Below are positions 23,708 through 32,405 of a DNA stretch of 64,000 nucleotides, piece after piece. A program made the translations under genes and the position numbers. Location of the stretch: assembly GCF_014648495.1 (NCBI RefSeq), contig NZ_BMRF01000003.1, positions 558,001 to 622,000 of the forward strand, given 5' to 3'. Source of the DNA: Actinomadura cremea. GTDB taxonomy: Bacteria; Actinomycetota; Actinomycetes; Streptosporangiales; Streptosporangiaceae. Under the pieces are notes generated by a model that was not told where the DNA came from, did not search any database, and saw nothing but the letters and a program-made list of their open reading frames with translations. How positions within the stretch are numbered: position 1 is the stretch's first letter; the number at the start of each line of letters is the position of its first letter.

Positions 23708-23713
23708 TACCGT
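23708..23713 (+). promoter_or_regulatory. leaderless-type -10 box TACCGT
   Basis: TACCGT ends 8 nt before ATG 23722 and there is no Shine-Dalgarno sequence. Confidence 0.5.
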
Positions 23714-23721
23714 AAGTCGTC

Positions 23722-25047
23722 ATGGTCCTACCGTCCGTCCTGGACGCCGTGGCGTGCGTCGCGGCCGCCGGCGCCGCCACGGGAGCGTGCGTGCTGCGCC
23801 GCCGGTTCCCGTTCCGCGGCCGGGGCCCCGCCGAGCCGGGCGAGCAGGCGGCGTTCGCGGCCCTGCACGCGATCACGCGGGCGTCGCCGCCGCTGCGCAC
23901 CGGGCTGAGCGGCGACGCCGCGCGCCGGTCCGTCCGGCACCTGCGGTCGCTGCTGGACGCCGAGGCCGTCGCGCTCGTCGCGCTGCGCTCCGCCCTGGAG
24001 GAGGACGACGAGGTCGCCCCCGACACCGGCGGCGCGCCCGGGGCCGCGCTGCTGCTGGCCTGGGACGGCGCGGGCCGCGCGGCGCACGCCCGCGACGCGG
24101 TGGACCTCGTGCTGCCGGTGCTGGCCTCGGGACGGCCCCGGGTGATCGGCGCCGACCGGCTCGGCTGCCCGGACGGCGACTGCCCCCTCCGGGTGGCGAT
24201 GGTCGCGCCGGTGGCCGCCCGGACACCGGCCGGGAGGGGCGTCGATGCCGCGCTCGTCGCGTACTGGCGGCGGCCGTCCGCGGCCCGGGTCCGGGCCGTC
24301 GGCGAGGCCGCCCGGCTGGTCGCCGGGCAGCTCCAGCTCGCGGAGCTGGACACCGCGCGCCACCGGGTCGCCGAGGCCGAGATGCGGGCGCTGCGCGCGC
24401 AGATCTCCCCGCACTTCGTCTACAACTCGCTGACCACGATCGCCTCGTTCGTCCGCACCGACCCCGAACGGGCCCGCGAACTGCTGCTCGACTTCGCCGA
24501 CTTCGCGCGCTACTCGTTCCGCAACGCGCGCGACTTCACCACGCTCGCCGACGAGCTGCGCTCCATCGACCGCTACCTCCTGCTGGAACGTGCCCGCTTC
24601 GGCGAGCGGCTGCGCTTCCGGGTGGAGATCGCGCCGGAGGTGCTGCCCGTCGCGGTGCCGTTCCTGGCGCTGCAACCGCTGGTCGAGAACGCCGTCCGGC
24701 ACGGCATGGCCGACGCCCGCGACACGTTCCACATCTCGATCACCGCGCGCGACTCCGGGCCCGAGGCCGCGATCAGCATCGAGGACGACGGCGTCGGCAT
24801 GGACCCCGAGCGGCTGCAGGAGATCCTCTCCGCACCCGTGGGCGGCCCCGGCCCGACCGGATGGGGGAGCGTCTCCGGCGGACGGGAGCGGCGCGGCGGA
24901 ACCGGGATCGGACTGGCGAACGTCGACGCGCGGATGCGGCAGGTCTACGGCGAGGAGTACGGGCTGACGGTCCGAACCGCGCTCGGCGCCGGAACCCGGG
25001 TCGAGCTGCGCGTCCCGAAGTACCGGCCGGGCGTGTTCCCCGACTGA
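23722..25047 (+). CDS. LytS/YpdA-type sensor histidine kinase
   Basis: A 441-residue kinase with a short hydrophobic N-terminus, a GAF-like region (about 50-210) and the His_kinase domain of the LytS family: RAQISPHFVYNSLTTIASFVRTDP, where the phospho-acceptor His is in the SPHFVYN box. The HATPase domain reads LQPLVENAVRHG, EDDGVGMDPE and GTGIGLANVDARMRQVYGEEYGL. GAF-plus-LytS kinases without many membrane helices act as intracellular sensors. The response regulator follows after 75 nt and a symporter operon after that. The signal is likely linked to the transported organic acid, an inference from gene order. Confidence 0.93.
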   Translation: MVLPSVLDAVACVAAAGAATGACVLRRRFPFRGRGPAEPGEQAAFAALHAITRASPPLRTGLSGDAARRSVRHLRSLLDAEAVALVALRSALEEDDEVAPDTGGAPGAALLLAWDGAGRAAHARDAVDLVLPVLASGRPRVIGADRLGCPDGDCPLRVAMVAPVAARTPAGRGVDAALVAYWRRPSAARVRAVGEAARLVAGQLQLAELDTARHRVAEAEMRALRAQISPHFVYNSLTTIASFVRTDPERARELLLDFADFARYSFRNARDFTTLADELRSIDRYLLLERARFGERLRFRVEIAPEVLPVAVPFLALQPLVENAVRHGMADARDTFHISITARDSGPEAAISIEDDGVGMDPERLQEILSAPVGGPGPTGWGSVSGGRERRGGTGIGLANVDARMRQVYGEEYGLTVRTALGAGTRVELRVPKYRPGVFPD

Positions 25048-25122
25048 AAATCTCACGCCGACACGCCACTCACTTTTCGGAATCGATTGCGGACGGTCGG
25101 TAATCGCGGCAAAGTCGCCCTC

Positions 25123-25914
25123 ATGCTTCGCGTTCTGGCCGTCGACGATGAACGCCCCGCCTTGGAGGAGCTCACCCACCTGCTCCGGAGGGACCCGCGG
25201 ATCGAGCGGGTCACCGGCGCGGGAGACGCCTCGTCGGCGCTTCGCGACCTGAGCCGGATGCTCGTCGAGGGCGAGCGACTGGACGCGGTGTTCCTCGACA
25301 TCCGCATGCCCGGCCTCGACGGACTGGACTTCACCCGCCTGCTGACCGGCTTCGCCGCGCCGCCGCACGTGGTGTTCGTGACCGCGCACGACGACTGCGC
25401 GATCGCCGCCTACGACCTCGGCGCCCTCGACTACCTGCTCAAGCCCATCCGTCCCGAGCGGCTCGCCGAGGCGGTCCGGCGCGTCGCGGCGGCCGCCCGC
25501 CGCGCCGACCCGCCCGGCGCGGACGAGCGCGCCGACCCCGAGGACGAGATGATCCCGGTCGAGCTGGGCGGCCGGACCCGCCTGGTGTCGCGCCGCTCCG
25601 TCACCCACGTGGAAGCACAGGGCGACTACGTCCGGCTGCACACCCCCGACGGGGGATACCTGGTCCGGATGCCGCTGTCGGCGCTCACCAAACGGTGGGA
25701 GGGCGCCGGGTTCATCCGCATTCACCGCAGCACACTCGTCGCGTCCGCGCACATCACCGAACTGCGCTTCGACGGCGGCCGCGCCGCCGTGCAGATCGGC
25801 GACGAACTGCTCCCGGTGAGCCGCCGCCACACCCGCGAGGTGCGCGACCTGCTCGTCCGCCGGTTCCACCACGATCCCCGCGGCGACTGCGACGTGGACG
25901 ACGACCGTGGTTGA
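25123..25914 (+). CDS. LytTR-type response regulator
   Basis: A 263-residue regulator. Receiver domain: DDE (8-10), phospho-Asp in AVFLDIRMPGLDGLDF, TAHD and Lys in YLLKPIRPERL. The C-terminal LytTR DNA-binding domain reads VTHVEAQGDYVRLHT..IRIHRSTLVASAHITEL..LLPVSRRHTREVRDLL. ATG 25123 is chosen over the earlier in-frame ATG 25087 because the receiver fold begins there. It is the partner of the upstream LytS-type kinase, and its 3' end overlaps the next gene by 8 nt, so it is probably translated together with the transport genes it is expected to control. Confidence 0.93.
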   Translation: MLRVLAVDDERPALEELTHLLRRDPRIERVTGAGDASSALRDLSRMLVEGERLDAVFLDIRMPGLDGLDFTRLLTGFAAPPHVVFVTAHDDCAIAAYDLGALDYLLKPIRPERLAEAVRRVAAAARRADPPGADERADPEDEMIPVELGGRTRLVSRRSVTHVEAQGDYVRLHTPDGGYLVRMPLSALTKRWEGAGFIRIHRSTLVASAHITELRFDGGRAAVQIGDELLPVSRRHTREVRDLLVRRFHHDPRGDCDVDDDRG

Positions 25915-26680
25915 GCCGACGACCGACGCCGACCCGCACCATACCGGCCGGGCGGCCGCCCGCGCCCAACTCGCGGTCGCGCTGCGCACCGGCGCGTTCG
26001 TCGCGACGGCCCTGGCGCTCCTGCCGCTGCTCCCCGGCCCGTTCGCCCTGGCCGTCCCCGCCCTGCTCGCAGCAGCCGCACTCGACCACGTCCGCCGCGC
26101 CGAACGCACCGAACGCACCACCCTCCCGAGACGGCCCGCCCGTCCGGTGGGCGTCATACGCACGGAGTCGCCTGATCACGGGGACCAGGCCGGGCGCGTG
26201 GATTGGTCCGGCCGCGTGGATTGGCCCGCCCGTCCGGTGGGCGCCGAGGGTGCGGAGTCGCCTGATCGCGCGGGCCGGGCCGGGCGCGTGGGATGGGGCG
26301 GTCGTGCGGAGCAGGCCGAGCGCGGGGGAGTGGCCGGCCGTGAAGGGTGGCCCGAACGTGCGGAGTGGGCCGAGGGCCCGGTGCGTCCTGATCGCTTGGG
26401 GGCGGCCGATCACGCGGAACCGGTGGTGTACGAGGGATGGGCCGACGGCGTGGGGTGGGGCGAGCGCCCGGTGGGCGTCGATGGCACGGGACTTGCTGAT
26501 CACGTGGAGCGAGGCGACTGTCCGGGGCGGGTCGTGGAGGGTGAGCATGCGGGGTGGGGGGATTGCGCGGGATGGGACGAGTGCGTGGCGCGGGGCGAGC
26601 GGGTGGAGGCGGTTCGCGGGGTGGAGCGGGGCTCGGGCCTCGGGTGGGATCGTCCTGTTCGGGCGGTTGATCCCTGGTGA
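25907..26680 (+). CDS. small membrane protein with repeat-derived C-terminal tail
   Basis: A 257-residue product. Residues 1-70 look like a normal small membrane protein (AQLAVALRTGAFVATALALLPLLPGPFALAVPALLAAAAL), the kind of DUF485-like accessory often encoded before acetate symporters. From residue 75 on the sequence is low-complexity Gly/Arg/Trp/Glu-rich and follows a degenerate 90-bp DNA repeat (26133-26312) and further decayed copies. The frame is open throughout and its stop overlaps the symporter start as GTGA, so the long tail has been kept in frame. Whether the tail is functional, or a repeat expansion that displaced the original stop, cannot be told. Confidence 0.65.
   Translation: MVEPTTDADPHHTGRAAARAQLAVALRTGAFVATALALLPLLPGPFALAVPALLAAAALDHVRRAERTERTTLPRRPARPVGVIRTESPDHGDQAGRVDWSGRVDWPARPVGAEGAESPDRAGRAGRVGWGGRAEQAERGGVAGREGWPERAEWAEGPVRPDRLGAADHAEPVVYEGWADGVGWGERPVGVDGTGLADHVERGDCPGRVVEGEHAGWGDCAGWDECVARGERVEAVRGVERGSGLGWDRPVRAVDPW
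26133..26312 (+). repeat. two tandem copies of a 90-bp degenerate repeat
   Basis: The 21-bp block starting at 26133 recurs exactly at 26223, and the remaining 69 bp of each unit is largely the same (shared blocks CGGAGTCGCCTGATC and CCGGGCGCGTGG). More degraded TGATCNC-containing pieces continue to about 26510. Confidence 0.75.
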
Positions 26681-28095
26681 GCGCGACGGCCGTCGCGGTC
26701 GTGCTCGCCGCACTGGCCGCGGTGCTCACGGCGTGGCTCGTCCCGCGCCGCGGCCGTGCGGCGGCGCGGGCCGTCCCCGGCCTCACGGCCGCCGCGCGCG
26801 AGATGCCGCCGTGGCGCAATGCCGCCGCGGTCGGTGGCGAGCACCTGTGCGCGGCGATGTACCTCGGTGCGGCCGGGCTCGTCCTCGCGCACGGGACGGA
26901 CGTGCTGTGGCTGCCCGTCGGGGCGGCGGCCGGGTGCGCGCTGCTGGCGGCGTTCGTGGCCGCGCCGCTGCGCAGGTCCGGCGCGTACAGCGTGGCGGAC
27001 TTCGCCGAGTGGCGGCTCGGGTCGCGCGGCGCCCGGCACGCCGCCACCGGCTGCGTCTGCCTCGTGGGCTGGTGCTACCTGCTGCCGCAGCTCCACGGCG
27101 CGGGCGTGGCGCTGCACGTGCTGACCGGCGGCCCGCCCTGGACGGGCTGGACGATCGGGGTCGCGGCGGCGTCGGCGCTCGTCCTGTCCGGCGGGGTGCG
27201 CAGCATCACCGCGTTCCAGGCCGTCCACTTCTGGGGGAAGCTGGCGGCGCTGACCGTGCCCGTGCTGGTGGGGGCCGTCGTGTGGCACGTGCGCGCCGCC
27301 CCGGCCGCGCCCGCCCCGGGTGGTGAACCGCACGGGTTGCCCGGGACGTACGCGCTGGCCGTGTGCGTCGCGCTCGGGACGATCGGGCTGCCGCAGGTCC
27401 TGATGCACTACTACGCGAGCGGTGGGGGCGGCGCCGCGCGCAGGACGGCGGCGTACGCGACGGTCCTCGTCGGGCTGTCGTCGGTGACCGCCGTCCTGTA
27501 CGGGACGCTCGGGCGGGCGCACGGGTCCGGCGGGCCGGTGACCGGCGCCGGTGCGGACGCGGACCTCCTGCTGCTGCCGCACCGGACGATCCCGGGGACG
27601 GCGGGCGCGCTGCTGACGGGGCTGCTGGCGGCGGGCGCGTTCGCCGCGTTCGTCACCGCCTCGTGCGGGATCGCCGTCGCCATCGGCGGGACGGTCGCGC
27701 AGTACGCGCGGCGGCGCGGGGCGGCCGTCTTCCGGACGGCCGCGGTGGTGGTGCTCGCCGCGCCGCTTGCCGTCATGCCCCGGCTCGGCCCGCACGGGGC
27801 GGCGGCGCTCGTCACCCTGGCGCTCGCCGTGTCCGCGTGCACGCTGTGCCCGCTGCTGCTGCTGGGGATCTGGTGGCGGGGGCTGACCGCGCCGGGCGCG
27901 GTGGCCGGCCTGGTGCTCGGCTGCTGCCTCGCGGTCGCCGCGGGCGCGGCGCACCTGGCCGGGTGGGAGATCGTGCCCGTCGTGGCGGCGCCCGTCGCTG
28001 CGGGCGTGATGGTCGCGGTGTCGCTGCTCACCCGCCGCCGGGTCCCGCGCCACGCGGGCCGGGCGATGGCGCGGCTGCACCTGCCGGACGGCTGA
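26677..28095 (+). CDS. sodium:solute symporter family protein (acetate/monocarboxylate type)
   Basis: A 472-residue SSS-family transporter with about 13 predicted helices. Recognisable blocks are RSGAYSVADFAEWRLGSRGAR, the GGVRSITAFQAVHFWGKLAALTVPVLV helix, GLPQVLMHYYAS and LLTGLLAAGAFAAFVTASCGIAVAIGG, which resemble the ActP/MctC branch carrying acetate or other short monocarboxylates with sodium or protons. It is slightly shorter than typical ActP. GTG 26677 overlaps the preceding stop. With the upstream LytS-LytTR pair it forms a sensing-and-uptake module seen in other actinomycetes. The exact substrate is inferred. Confidence 0.9.
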   Translation: MSATAVAVVLAALAAVLTAWLVPRRGRAAARAVPGLTAAAREMPPWRNAAAVGGEHLCAAMYLGAAGLVLAHGTDVLWLPVGAAAGCALLAAFVAAPLRRSGAYSVADFAEWRLGSRGARHAATGCVCLVGWCYLLPQLHGAGVALHVLTGGPPWTGWTIGVAAASALVLSGGVRSITAFQAVHFWGKLAALTVPVLVGAVVWHVRAAPAAPAPGGEPHGLPGTYALAVCVALGTIGLPQVLMHYYASGGGGAARRTAAYATVLVGLSSVTAVLYGTLGRAHGSGGPVTGAGADADLLLLPHRTIPGTAGALLTGLLAAGAFAAFVTASCGIAVAIGGTVAQYARRRGAAVFRTAAVVVLAAPLAVMPRLGPHGAAALVTLALAVSACTLCPLLLLGIWWRGLTAPGAVAGLVLGCCLAVAAGAAHLAGWEIVPVVAAPVAAGVMVAVSLLTRRRVPRHAGRAMARLHLPDG

Positions 28096-28359
28096 CCCGG
28101 TCGTCCCGTTCGTCGTGCGGAACCGTCCGCTCGTCGTTCGACTACGCTCCGCACATCTATGACTACGCACCGCTCAACGCGGGCTGCGTGTTCCCGGTGC
28201 CGATCTGCGGCATCCCGGGCCTAGTGTTCTCAGTAGCACCACGGAAACACCGCCCTCGGAGGGGCGGGCGGCCGGGGGGACGGACGTTCACCGGTCGCGG
28301 AACCTCCCACAACAGCACACCCGGAGATCCGGCGCACGCCAGTCGACGCCGGATCGTGA

Positions 28360-28451
28360 GTCGCCGGGTCCCGTACCGGGGGGGTGGGACCCGACGGCCT
28401 GTGGCTCGGGTGCCGATGGACAGTCGGGGGGTTGTCCATCGGCACCCGAGC
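28360..28451 (-). ncRNA. 6C-like small RNA: two hairpins with C-rich loops
   Basis: Read on the minus strand, a 19-bp perfect stem (28404-28422 with 28433-28451) is capped by a 10-nt loop containing six consecutive C. After a short linker, a second stem (CGGGTCCC/GGGACCCG, 28365-28372 with 28386-28393) is capped by a 13-nt loop containing seven C. Two stem-loops each with six or more loop cytosines is the defining feature of the actinobacterial 6C RNA. It lies just after the endonuclease IV stop codon. A further 9-bp hairpin at 28326-28355 may end the transcript. The long first stem could alternatively be a terminator for the symporter gene on the plus strand, where TCTTTT follows it. Confidence 0.5.
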
Positions 28452-28457
28452 TCTTTT
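28404..28457 (+). terminator. 19-bp hairpin followed by CTCTTTT
   Basis: On the plus strand the same 19-bp stem is followed directly by a T-rich stretch (TCTTTT at 28452-28457), the form of an intrinsic terminator. GGCACCCGAGC (28441-28451) can also pair with the second copy of GCTCGGGTGCC partly preserved at 28460-28470, giving an alternative hairpin on either strand. Confidence 0.5.
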
Positions 28458-28472
28458 GTGCTCGGGTGCCGG

Positions 28473-29324
28473 TCAGTCGCCCCGCAGGCGCTTCAGCGCG
28501 GCGATGTCGCGGCCGTGGGGGCCGGGGTCGCGGCCCGGGGTCTCGATGATGAACGGCACGCCGGCGACGGCGGGGTGGCGGAACAGGGCCGCGAACGGGT
28601 CCTCGCCGATCTGCCCGGCGCCGATGTTCTCGTGCCGGTCCTTCGCGGAGCCGCACGCGTCCTTGGAGTCGTTGGCGTGGACGAGGCCGAGCCGTCCCTC
28701 GCCGACCGTCTCGACCAGCGCGTCGATCGTCTCCTTGACGCCGCCCGCCGCGGCCAGGTCGTGCCCGGCGGCGAACGCGTGGCAGGTGTCGAAGCACACG
28801 CCGAGCTTCGGGTGGTGCTCCAGCTTCTCGAAGAAGGCGCCGAGGTCCTGGACCTTGGCGCACAGCATCCTGCCCTGGCCCGCCATGGGCTCCAGGAGCA
28901 GGCGCGGGCCGTCGTCGGGGATCTCCTCCAGCAGGGGGAGGACGTGCTCGTGGACCTGGTCCATGGCGGCGTCGTAGGACTGGCTGACGGCCGAGCCGGT
29001 GTGGACGACGACGCCGCGGGCGCCGATCGCGCGGCCGCGCTCCAGCGAGTGCCGGACCGTCGCGATCGACTTCTCGAGCGTCTCCTCGCTCGGGGAGCCG
29101 AAGTTGACCAGGTACGGGGCGTGCGCGTAGACGGGCACGTCGTCGCGTTCGCGGAGCTTGGCGTCCTCCGCGGGCTTCCCGGCGGGGAGCGCCCATCCGC
29201 GCGGGTTGGCGACGAACACCTGGATCGCCTCGGCGCCGATCTCGGCGGCGTACTTGAGGCCGCCGGTGGCGAGCCCGCCGGCGACCGGGACGTGGGCCCC
29301 GACGGGGCTGAGCGGAGAGGTCAT
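28473..29324 (-). CDS. nfo: deoxyribonuclease IV (AP endonuclease, Nfo family)
   Basis: A 283-residue endonuclease IV that cleaves the DNA backbone at abasic sites during base excision repair using three zinc ions. Signatures include VGAHVPVAGGL at the N-terminus, QVFVANPRGW, YAHAPYLVNFGSP, VVVHTGSA, LLLEPMAGQG, VCFDTCHAFAAGHDL, VHANDSK with the following DRHENIGAGQIG, and the terminal FIIETPG. All metal-binding His, Glu and Asp positions are present. The start ATG 29324 lies 9 nt after a TAGGCT -10 box. It may be followed on the same strand by the 6C-like RNA. Confidence 0.95.
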   Translation of the reverse strand: MTSPLSPVGAHVPVAGGLATGGLKYAAEIGAEAIQVFVANPRGWALPAGKPAEDAKLRERDDVPVYAHAPYLVNFGSPSEETLEKSIATVRHSLERGRAIGARGVVVHTGSAVSQSYDAAMDQVHEHVLPLLEEIPDDGPRLLLEPMAGQGRMLCAKVQDLGAFFEKLEHHPKLGVCFDTCHAFAAGHDLAAAGGVKETIDALVETVGEGRLGLVHANDSKDACGSAKDRHENIGAGQIGEDPFAALFRHPAVAGVPFIIETPGRDPGPHGRDIAALKRLRGD

Positions 29325-29347
29325 GGTCCGTCCAGCCTATCCGCCGC

Positions 29348-31351
29348 TCAGGGCCCCCGGACGATCGTGACGGTGGACCCGCGCGCGGCCGTGCTGTCCG
29401 CTCCGGGGGCCTGGAACCGCACGGTGCTCCCGCCCCAGCCCTGCACGTTCACCTCGAACCCGGAGTCCTTGAGGACCTTGGTGGCGTCGTCCACGCTGCG
29501 GTTCGTGACGTCCGGCACCGGGATCTTCTCGGCGCCGGAGCCGTCGTCGCAGCCGAGCCGGAACGGGCCGGCGTCGATGATGCAGTCGCGCTCGTTGACG
29601 ACGAGCGTGACGTCGTCGCCGCGCGACACTCCGGTGCCCTCGGCCGGGTCCTGGCTGAGGACGCTGCCGGGCTCCTTGCCCTCGACACGCTTGTTCTGGA
29701 CGGTGACGTTGAGGCCCAGCGAGCGGAGCCTGTTCGCGGCGGTCTCGCCGTCGGTGCCGACGACGCCCGGCATCGCCATGCCGCTGCTGACCGCGACGGC
29801 CACCGGCTCGTCGGGCGACAGGTCCTTCCCGGCGGCGGGGTCGGTGCCGATGACGCGGTCCTTGGGGACGGTCTGCGAGGCGCGGGTGCTCGTCTCGCCG
29901 ACCCGGAACCCCTCGTCGGCGAGGATCTTCTTCGCCTCGTCCAGGGTCTTGCCCTCGACGTTCGGGACCTCCCGGGGCGTGAGGCCCTTCGACGGTGTCA
30001 GCGTGACGGTCTCGCCCTGCGCGACGCGGGCTCCGGCGCCAGGGTCGGACCGGGCCACGAGACCCTTGCGGATCCGGTCGTGGAAGACGGGGTCGGCGAC
30101 GCGGACGTCGATCCCGGCGTCGGCGAGCGCGCCGCGGGCGTCCGCCAGCTCCATCCCGACGACGTCCGCCGGGACGTGCTCGTACTGCCCGGACGTCTGG
30201 TACCAGACGGCCCACCCGAGGATCACGGCGGCGATCACGCCGATCGCGGCGAGCACCCACCGGCCGGTCAGCGCCCCGATGACGCGGTCGCCGCGGGAGC
30301 GCGGCGGCCCGGCCGGGTCGTCGCCGGGGTCGAGGACGGCCGTGTGCCCCCGCTCCTGCGGGAAGCGCAGGACGCCCCCGTCCTGCGGGAGCATCGCCGT
30401 GCGCCCGCCGTCCACCGGCTCCCCGTCCACGCGCGTGGCGGCGGGGGCCTCGAGGACGGCCGTGGCGGTGCGGGACGTCTCCTCGACGCGGGCGTCGATG
30501 TCCGGCGGGAGCCCGCCGTGCACCTCGGCGACCTCGGCGAGGTACTGGTTCGCGTCCGCCGGGCGGCGCGCGGGTTCGTGGCTCGTCGCGTCCGTGACCA
30601 GCTCGTCGACCCGCCGCGGCAGCCCGGGGACGAGGTCGGACGGCGGCGGCACGGTCTCGTTGACGTGCTTGTAGGCGACGGCGAGCGGGGTGTCGCCCTC
30701 GTGCGGGAGCCGCCCGGTGAGCAGCTCGAACAGCATGATCCCGGCGGCGTAGACGTCCGAGCGCACGTCGGCGCTGCCGGACTGGACCTGCTCGGGCGCC
30801 AGGTACCCGACGGTGCCGATGATCACCCCGGTCCGGGTCATCTTGCTCGCCGACTCGGCCCGCGCGAGCCCGAAGTCGGTCACCTTGACCAGGCCGTCCT
30901 CGGTGATCAGGACGTTCTCGGGCTTGACGTCGCGGTGCACGAGCCCGGCGCGGTGCGCGGCGCCGAGGGCGGCCAGCACCGGCTGCGTGATCTCCAGCGC
31001 GGCGCGCGGCCCGAACCGGCCGCGGGCGGCGAGCTCGTCGCGCAGCGTCCGGCCCGCGACGTACTCCATCACCAGGTAGCCGCGCTCGCCGTCGGTGCCC
31101 TGGTCGTACACGGCGACGACGTTGGGGTGCGACAGGGCGGCGGCGGCCTTCGCCTCGCCGATGAAGCGGGTGACGAAGTCCTCTTCGGCGGCGAGGCCGG
31201 CGTGCATCACCTTGACCGCGACGACGCGGTCGAGCCTGCTGTCGCGCGCGAGGTAGACCGTGGCCATGCCGCCGCGCGCGATGCGGGACTCAATGCGGTA
31301 GCGCCCGTCGAGCAGCTGCCCCACGAGTGGATCTGCGACCGTCGTGTCCAT
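29348..31351 (-). CDS. pknL: Stk1-family PASTA serine/threonine kinase (PknL/PknB-like)
   Basis: A 667-residue membrane kinase. Kinase domain (about 15-275): IARGGMATVYLA, catalytic HRDVKPENVL, DFG in VTDFGLARAES, TVGYLAPEQ. It is followed by a juxtamembrane linker with several Thr, one membrane helix (about 365-390, WVLAAIGVIAAVILGWAVWY) and four extracellular PASTA repeats that bind muropeptides or lipid II. A cysteine pair (DCIIDAGPFRLGC) is inserted between the third and fourth repeats. The gene order with the Rv2175c-like gene at 36189, and with DAHP synthase and polyprenyl synthase genes, recalls the mycobacterial pknL locus. ATG 31351 follows TACACT by 7 nt. Confidence 0.93.
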   Translation of the reverse strand: MDTTVADPLVGQLLDGRYRIESRIARGGMATVYLARDSRLDRVVAVKVMHAGLAAEEDFVTRFIGEAKAAAALSHPNVVAVYDQGTDGERGYLVMEYVAGRTLRDELAARGRFGPRAALEITQPVLAALGAAHRAGLVHRDVKPENVLITEDGLVKVTDFGLARAESASKMTRTGVIIGTVGYLAPEQVQSGSADVRSDVYAAGIMLFELLTGRLPHEGDTPLAVAYKHVNETVPPPSDLVPGLPRRVDELVTDATSHEPARRPADANQYLAEVAEVHGGLPPDIDARVEETSRTATAVLEAPAATRVDGEPVDGGRTAMLPQDGGVLRFPQERGHTAVLDPGDDPAGPPRSRGDRVIGALTGRWVLAAIGVIAAVILGWAVWYQTSGQYEHVPADVVGMELADARGALADAGIDVRVADPVFHDRIRKGLVARSDPGAGARVAQGETVTLTPSKGLTPREVPNVEGKTLDEAKKILADEGFRVGETSTRASQTVPKDRVIGTDPAAGKDLSPDEPVAVAVSSGMAMPGVVGTDGETAANRLRSLGLNVTVQNKRVEGKEPGSVLSQDPAEGTGVSRGDDVTLVVNERDCIIDAGPFRLGCDDGSGAEKIPVPDVTNRSVDDATKVLKDSGFEVNVQGWGGSTVRFQAPGADSTAARGSTVTIVRGP

Positions 31352-31358
31352 CGATGCG

Positions 31359-31364
31359 AGTGTA
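31359..31364 (-). promoter_or_regulatory. leaderless-type -10 box TACACT before pknL-like gene
   Basis: TACACT on the minus strand ends 7 nt before ATG 31351. Confidence 0.55.
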
Positions 31365-31387
31365 CGGCGGGAACGTTGTGGAACTCA

Positions 31388-32398
31388 TCAGTCCCGAGTA
31401 TGAGCATGGTCGAGTGCGGAGGGTGACGCGGCCGGCGCGGCGGCCGGGACCTCCGTGGACGCGGGGGCCGCGGCGGTCTCCCGCCCGCGCCGCCGGTCGC
31501 CGCGCGGTGTGCTGCGGGACACGGCGACGCCGGCCAGGCACAGCGCGCCGCCGAGCAGCGTGACCGTCCCGGGGACCTCGTCGAGGAACGCCCACGACAT
31601 CAGCACGACGATCGCGGGGACGGCGTAGGTGGTCGCGCCCATCTTCCCGGCGGACGTCCGCGCCAGCGCGTAACCCCACGTGGTGAACGCGACCGCGGTC
31701 GGGAAGACGCCGAGGTAGATCATGTTGAGGGTCGCGCCCGCCGGGGCGTCGGCGGCCTGCGACGCCAGCTGCCCGGCGAACGGCAGCGTGGCGGCGGTGC
31801 CGATCGCGCACGCGAACGTGGTGAACTGCAGCGCGGACGCGTGCCGCAGCGCCGGCTTCTGGCTGACCACCCCGGCCGCGTAGGTGACGGCCGCGACGAC
31901 GCACAGCAGGACGCCGAGCAGCGGCGAGCCCTTCTCGCCGGACATCGACAGCCCGACGACGGCGGCGCCCGCGAACGCCACGGCGAGGCCCGCGAGCAGC
32001 CGGGAGGAGAAGCCCTCCTTCAGCAGCCAGCCGCCGAGGAGGGCGATCAGGATGGGCCCGATGTTGACGACGAGGGCCGCGGTGCCGGCGTCCACGAGCT
32101 GCTCGCCCCAGTTGAGCGCGACCATGTAGACGCCGAACCACAGGACGCCCGCGGCGGCGATGCCCGGCCACGCGCCGCGCGGCGGCAGGCCCTCGCGGCG
32201 GACGAGCCAGAGGGCGCCGAGCACGACGGCCCCGGAGAGCAGCCGGCCGAGCGCGAGCGCGCCGGGGTCGTACGCCTCGCCCGCGCTGCGGATGGAGACG
32301 AACGCGGACGCCCACAGCACGACCGTCACGGTGGCGGCCGCGATCGCCCGCTTGTCGACGCCCGCCGCGGGCGCCGGGGTGAAGCCGTCCTGTTCCAT
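31388..32398 (-). CDS. EamA/DMT family transporter
   Basis: A 336-residue transporter with ten predicted helices in two EamA repeats, beginning AAATVTVVLWASAFVSIRSAGEAYDPGALALGRLLSG and with the second repeat ending GATTYAVPAIVVLMSWAFLDEVPG..LGGALCLAGVAVSRS. The cytosolic C-terminus (about 290-336) is Ala/Pro-rich and probably disordered. The substrate is unknown. ATG 32398 is selected because TAAGGT lies 7 nt upstream and the long open stretch beyond it is antisense to thiG. It lies between the pknL-like gene and the thiamine genes. Confidence 0.88.
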   Translation of the reverse strand: MEQDGFTPAPAAGVDKRAIAAATVTVVLWASAFVSIRSAGEAYDPGALALGRLLSGAVVLGALWLVRREGLPPRGAWPGIAAAGVLWFGVYMVALNWGEQLVDAGTAALVVNIGPILIALLGGWLLKEGFSSRLLAGLAVAFAGAAVVGLSMSGEKGSPLLGVLLCVVAAVTYAAGVVSQKPALRHASALQFTTFACAIGTAATLPFAGQLASQAADAPAGATLNMIYLGVFPTAVAFTTWGYALARTSAGKMGATTYAVPAIVVLMSWAFLDEVPGTVTLLGGALCLAGVAVSRSTPRGDRRRGRETAAAPASTEVPAAAPAASPSALDHAHTRD

Positions 32399-32405
32399 GG
32401 AGCGC

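Noticed and set aside
28139-28172. Short direct repeat GACTACGC-N-CCGC after the symporter gene
   Set aside because: Two imperfect copies only, with no structure or coding context.
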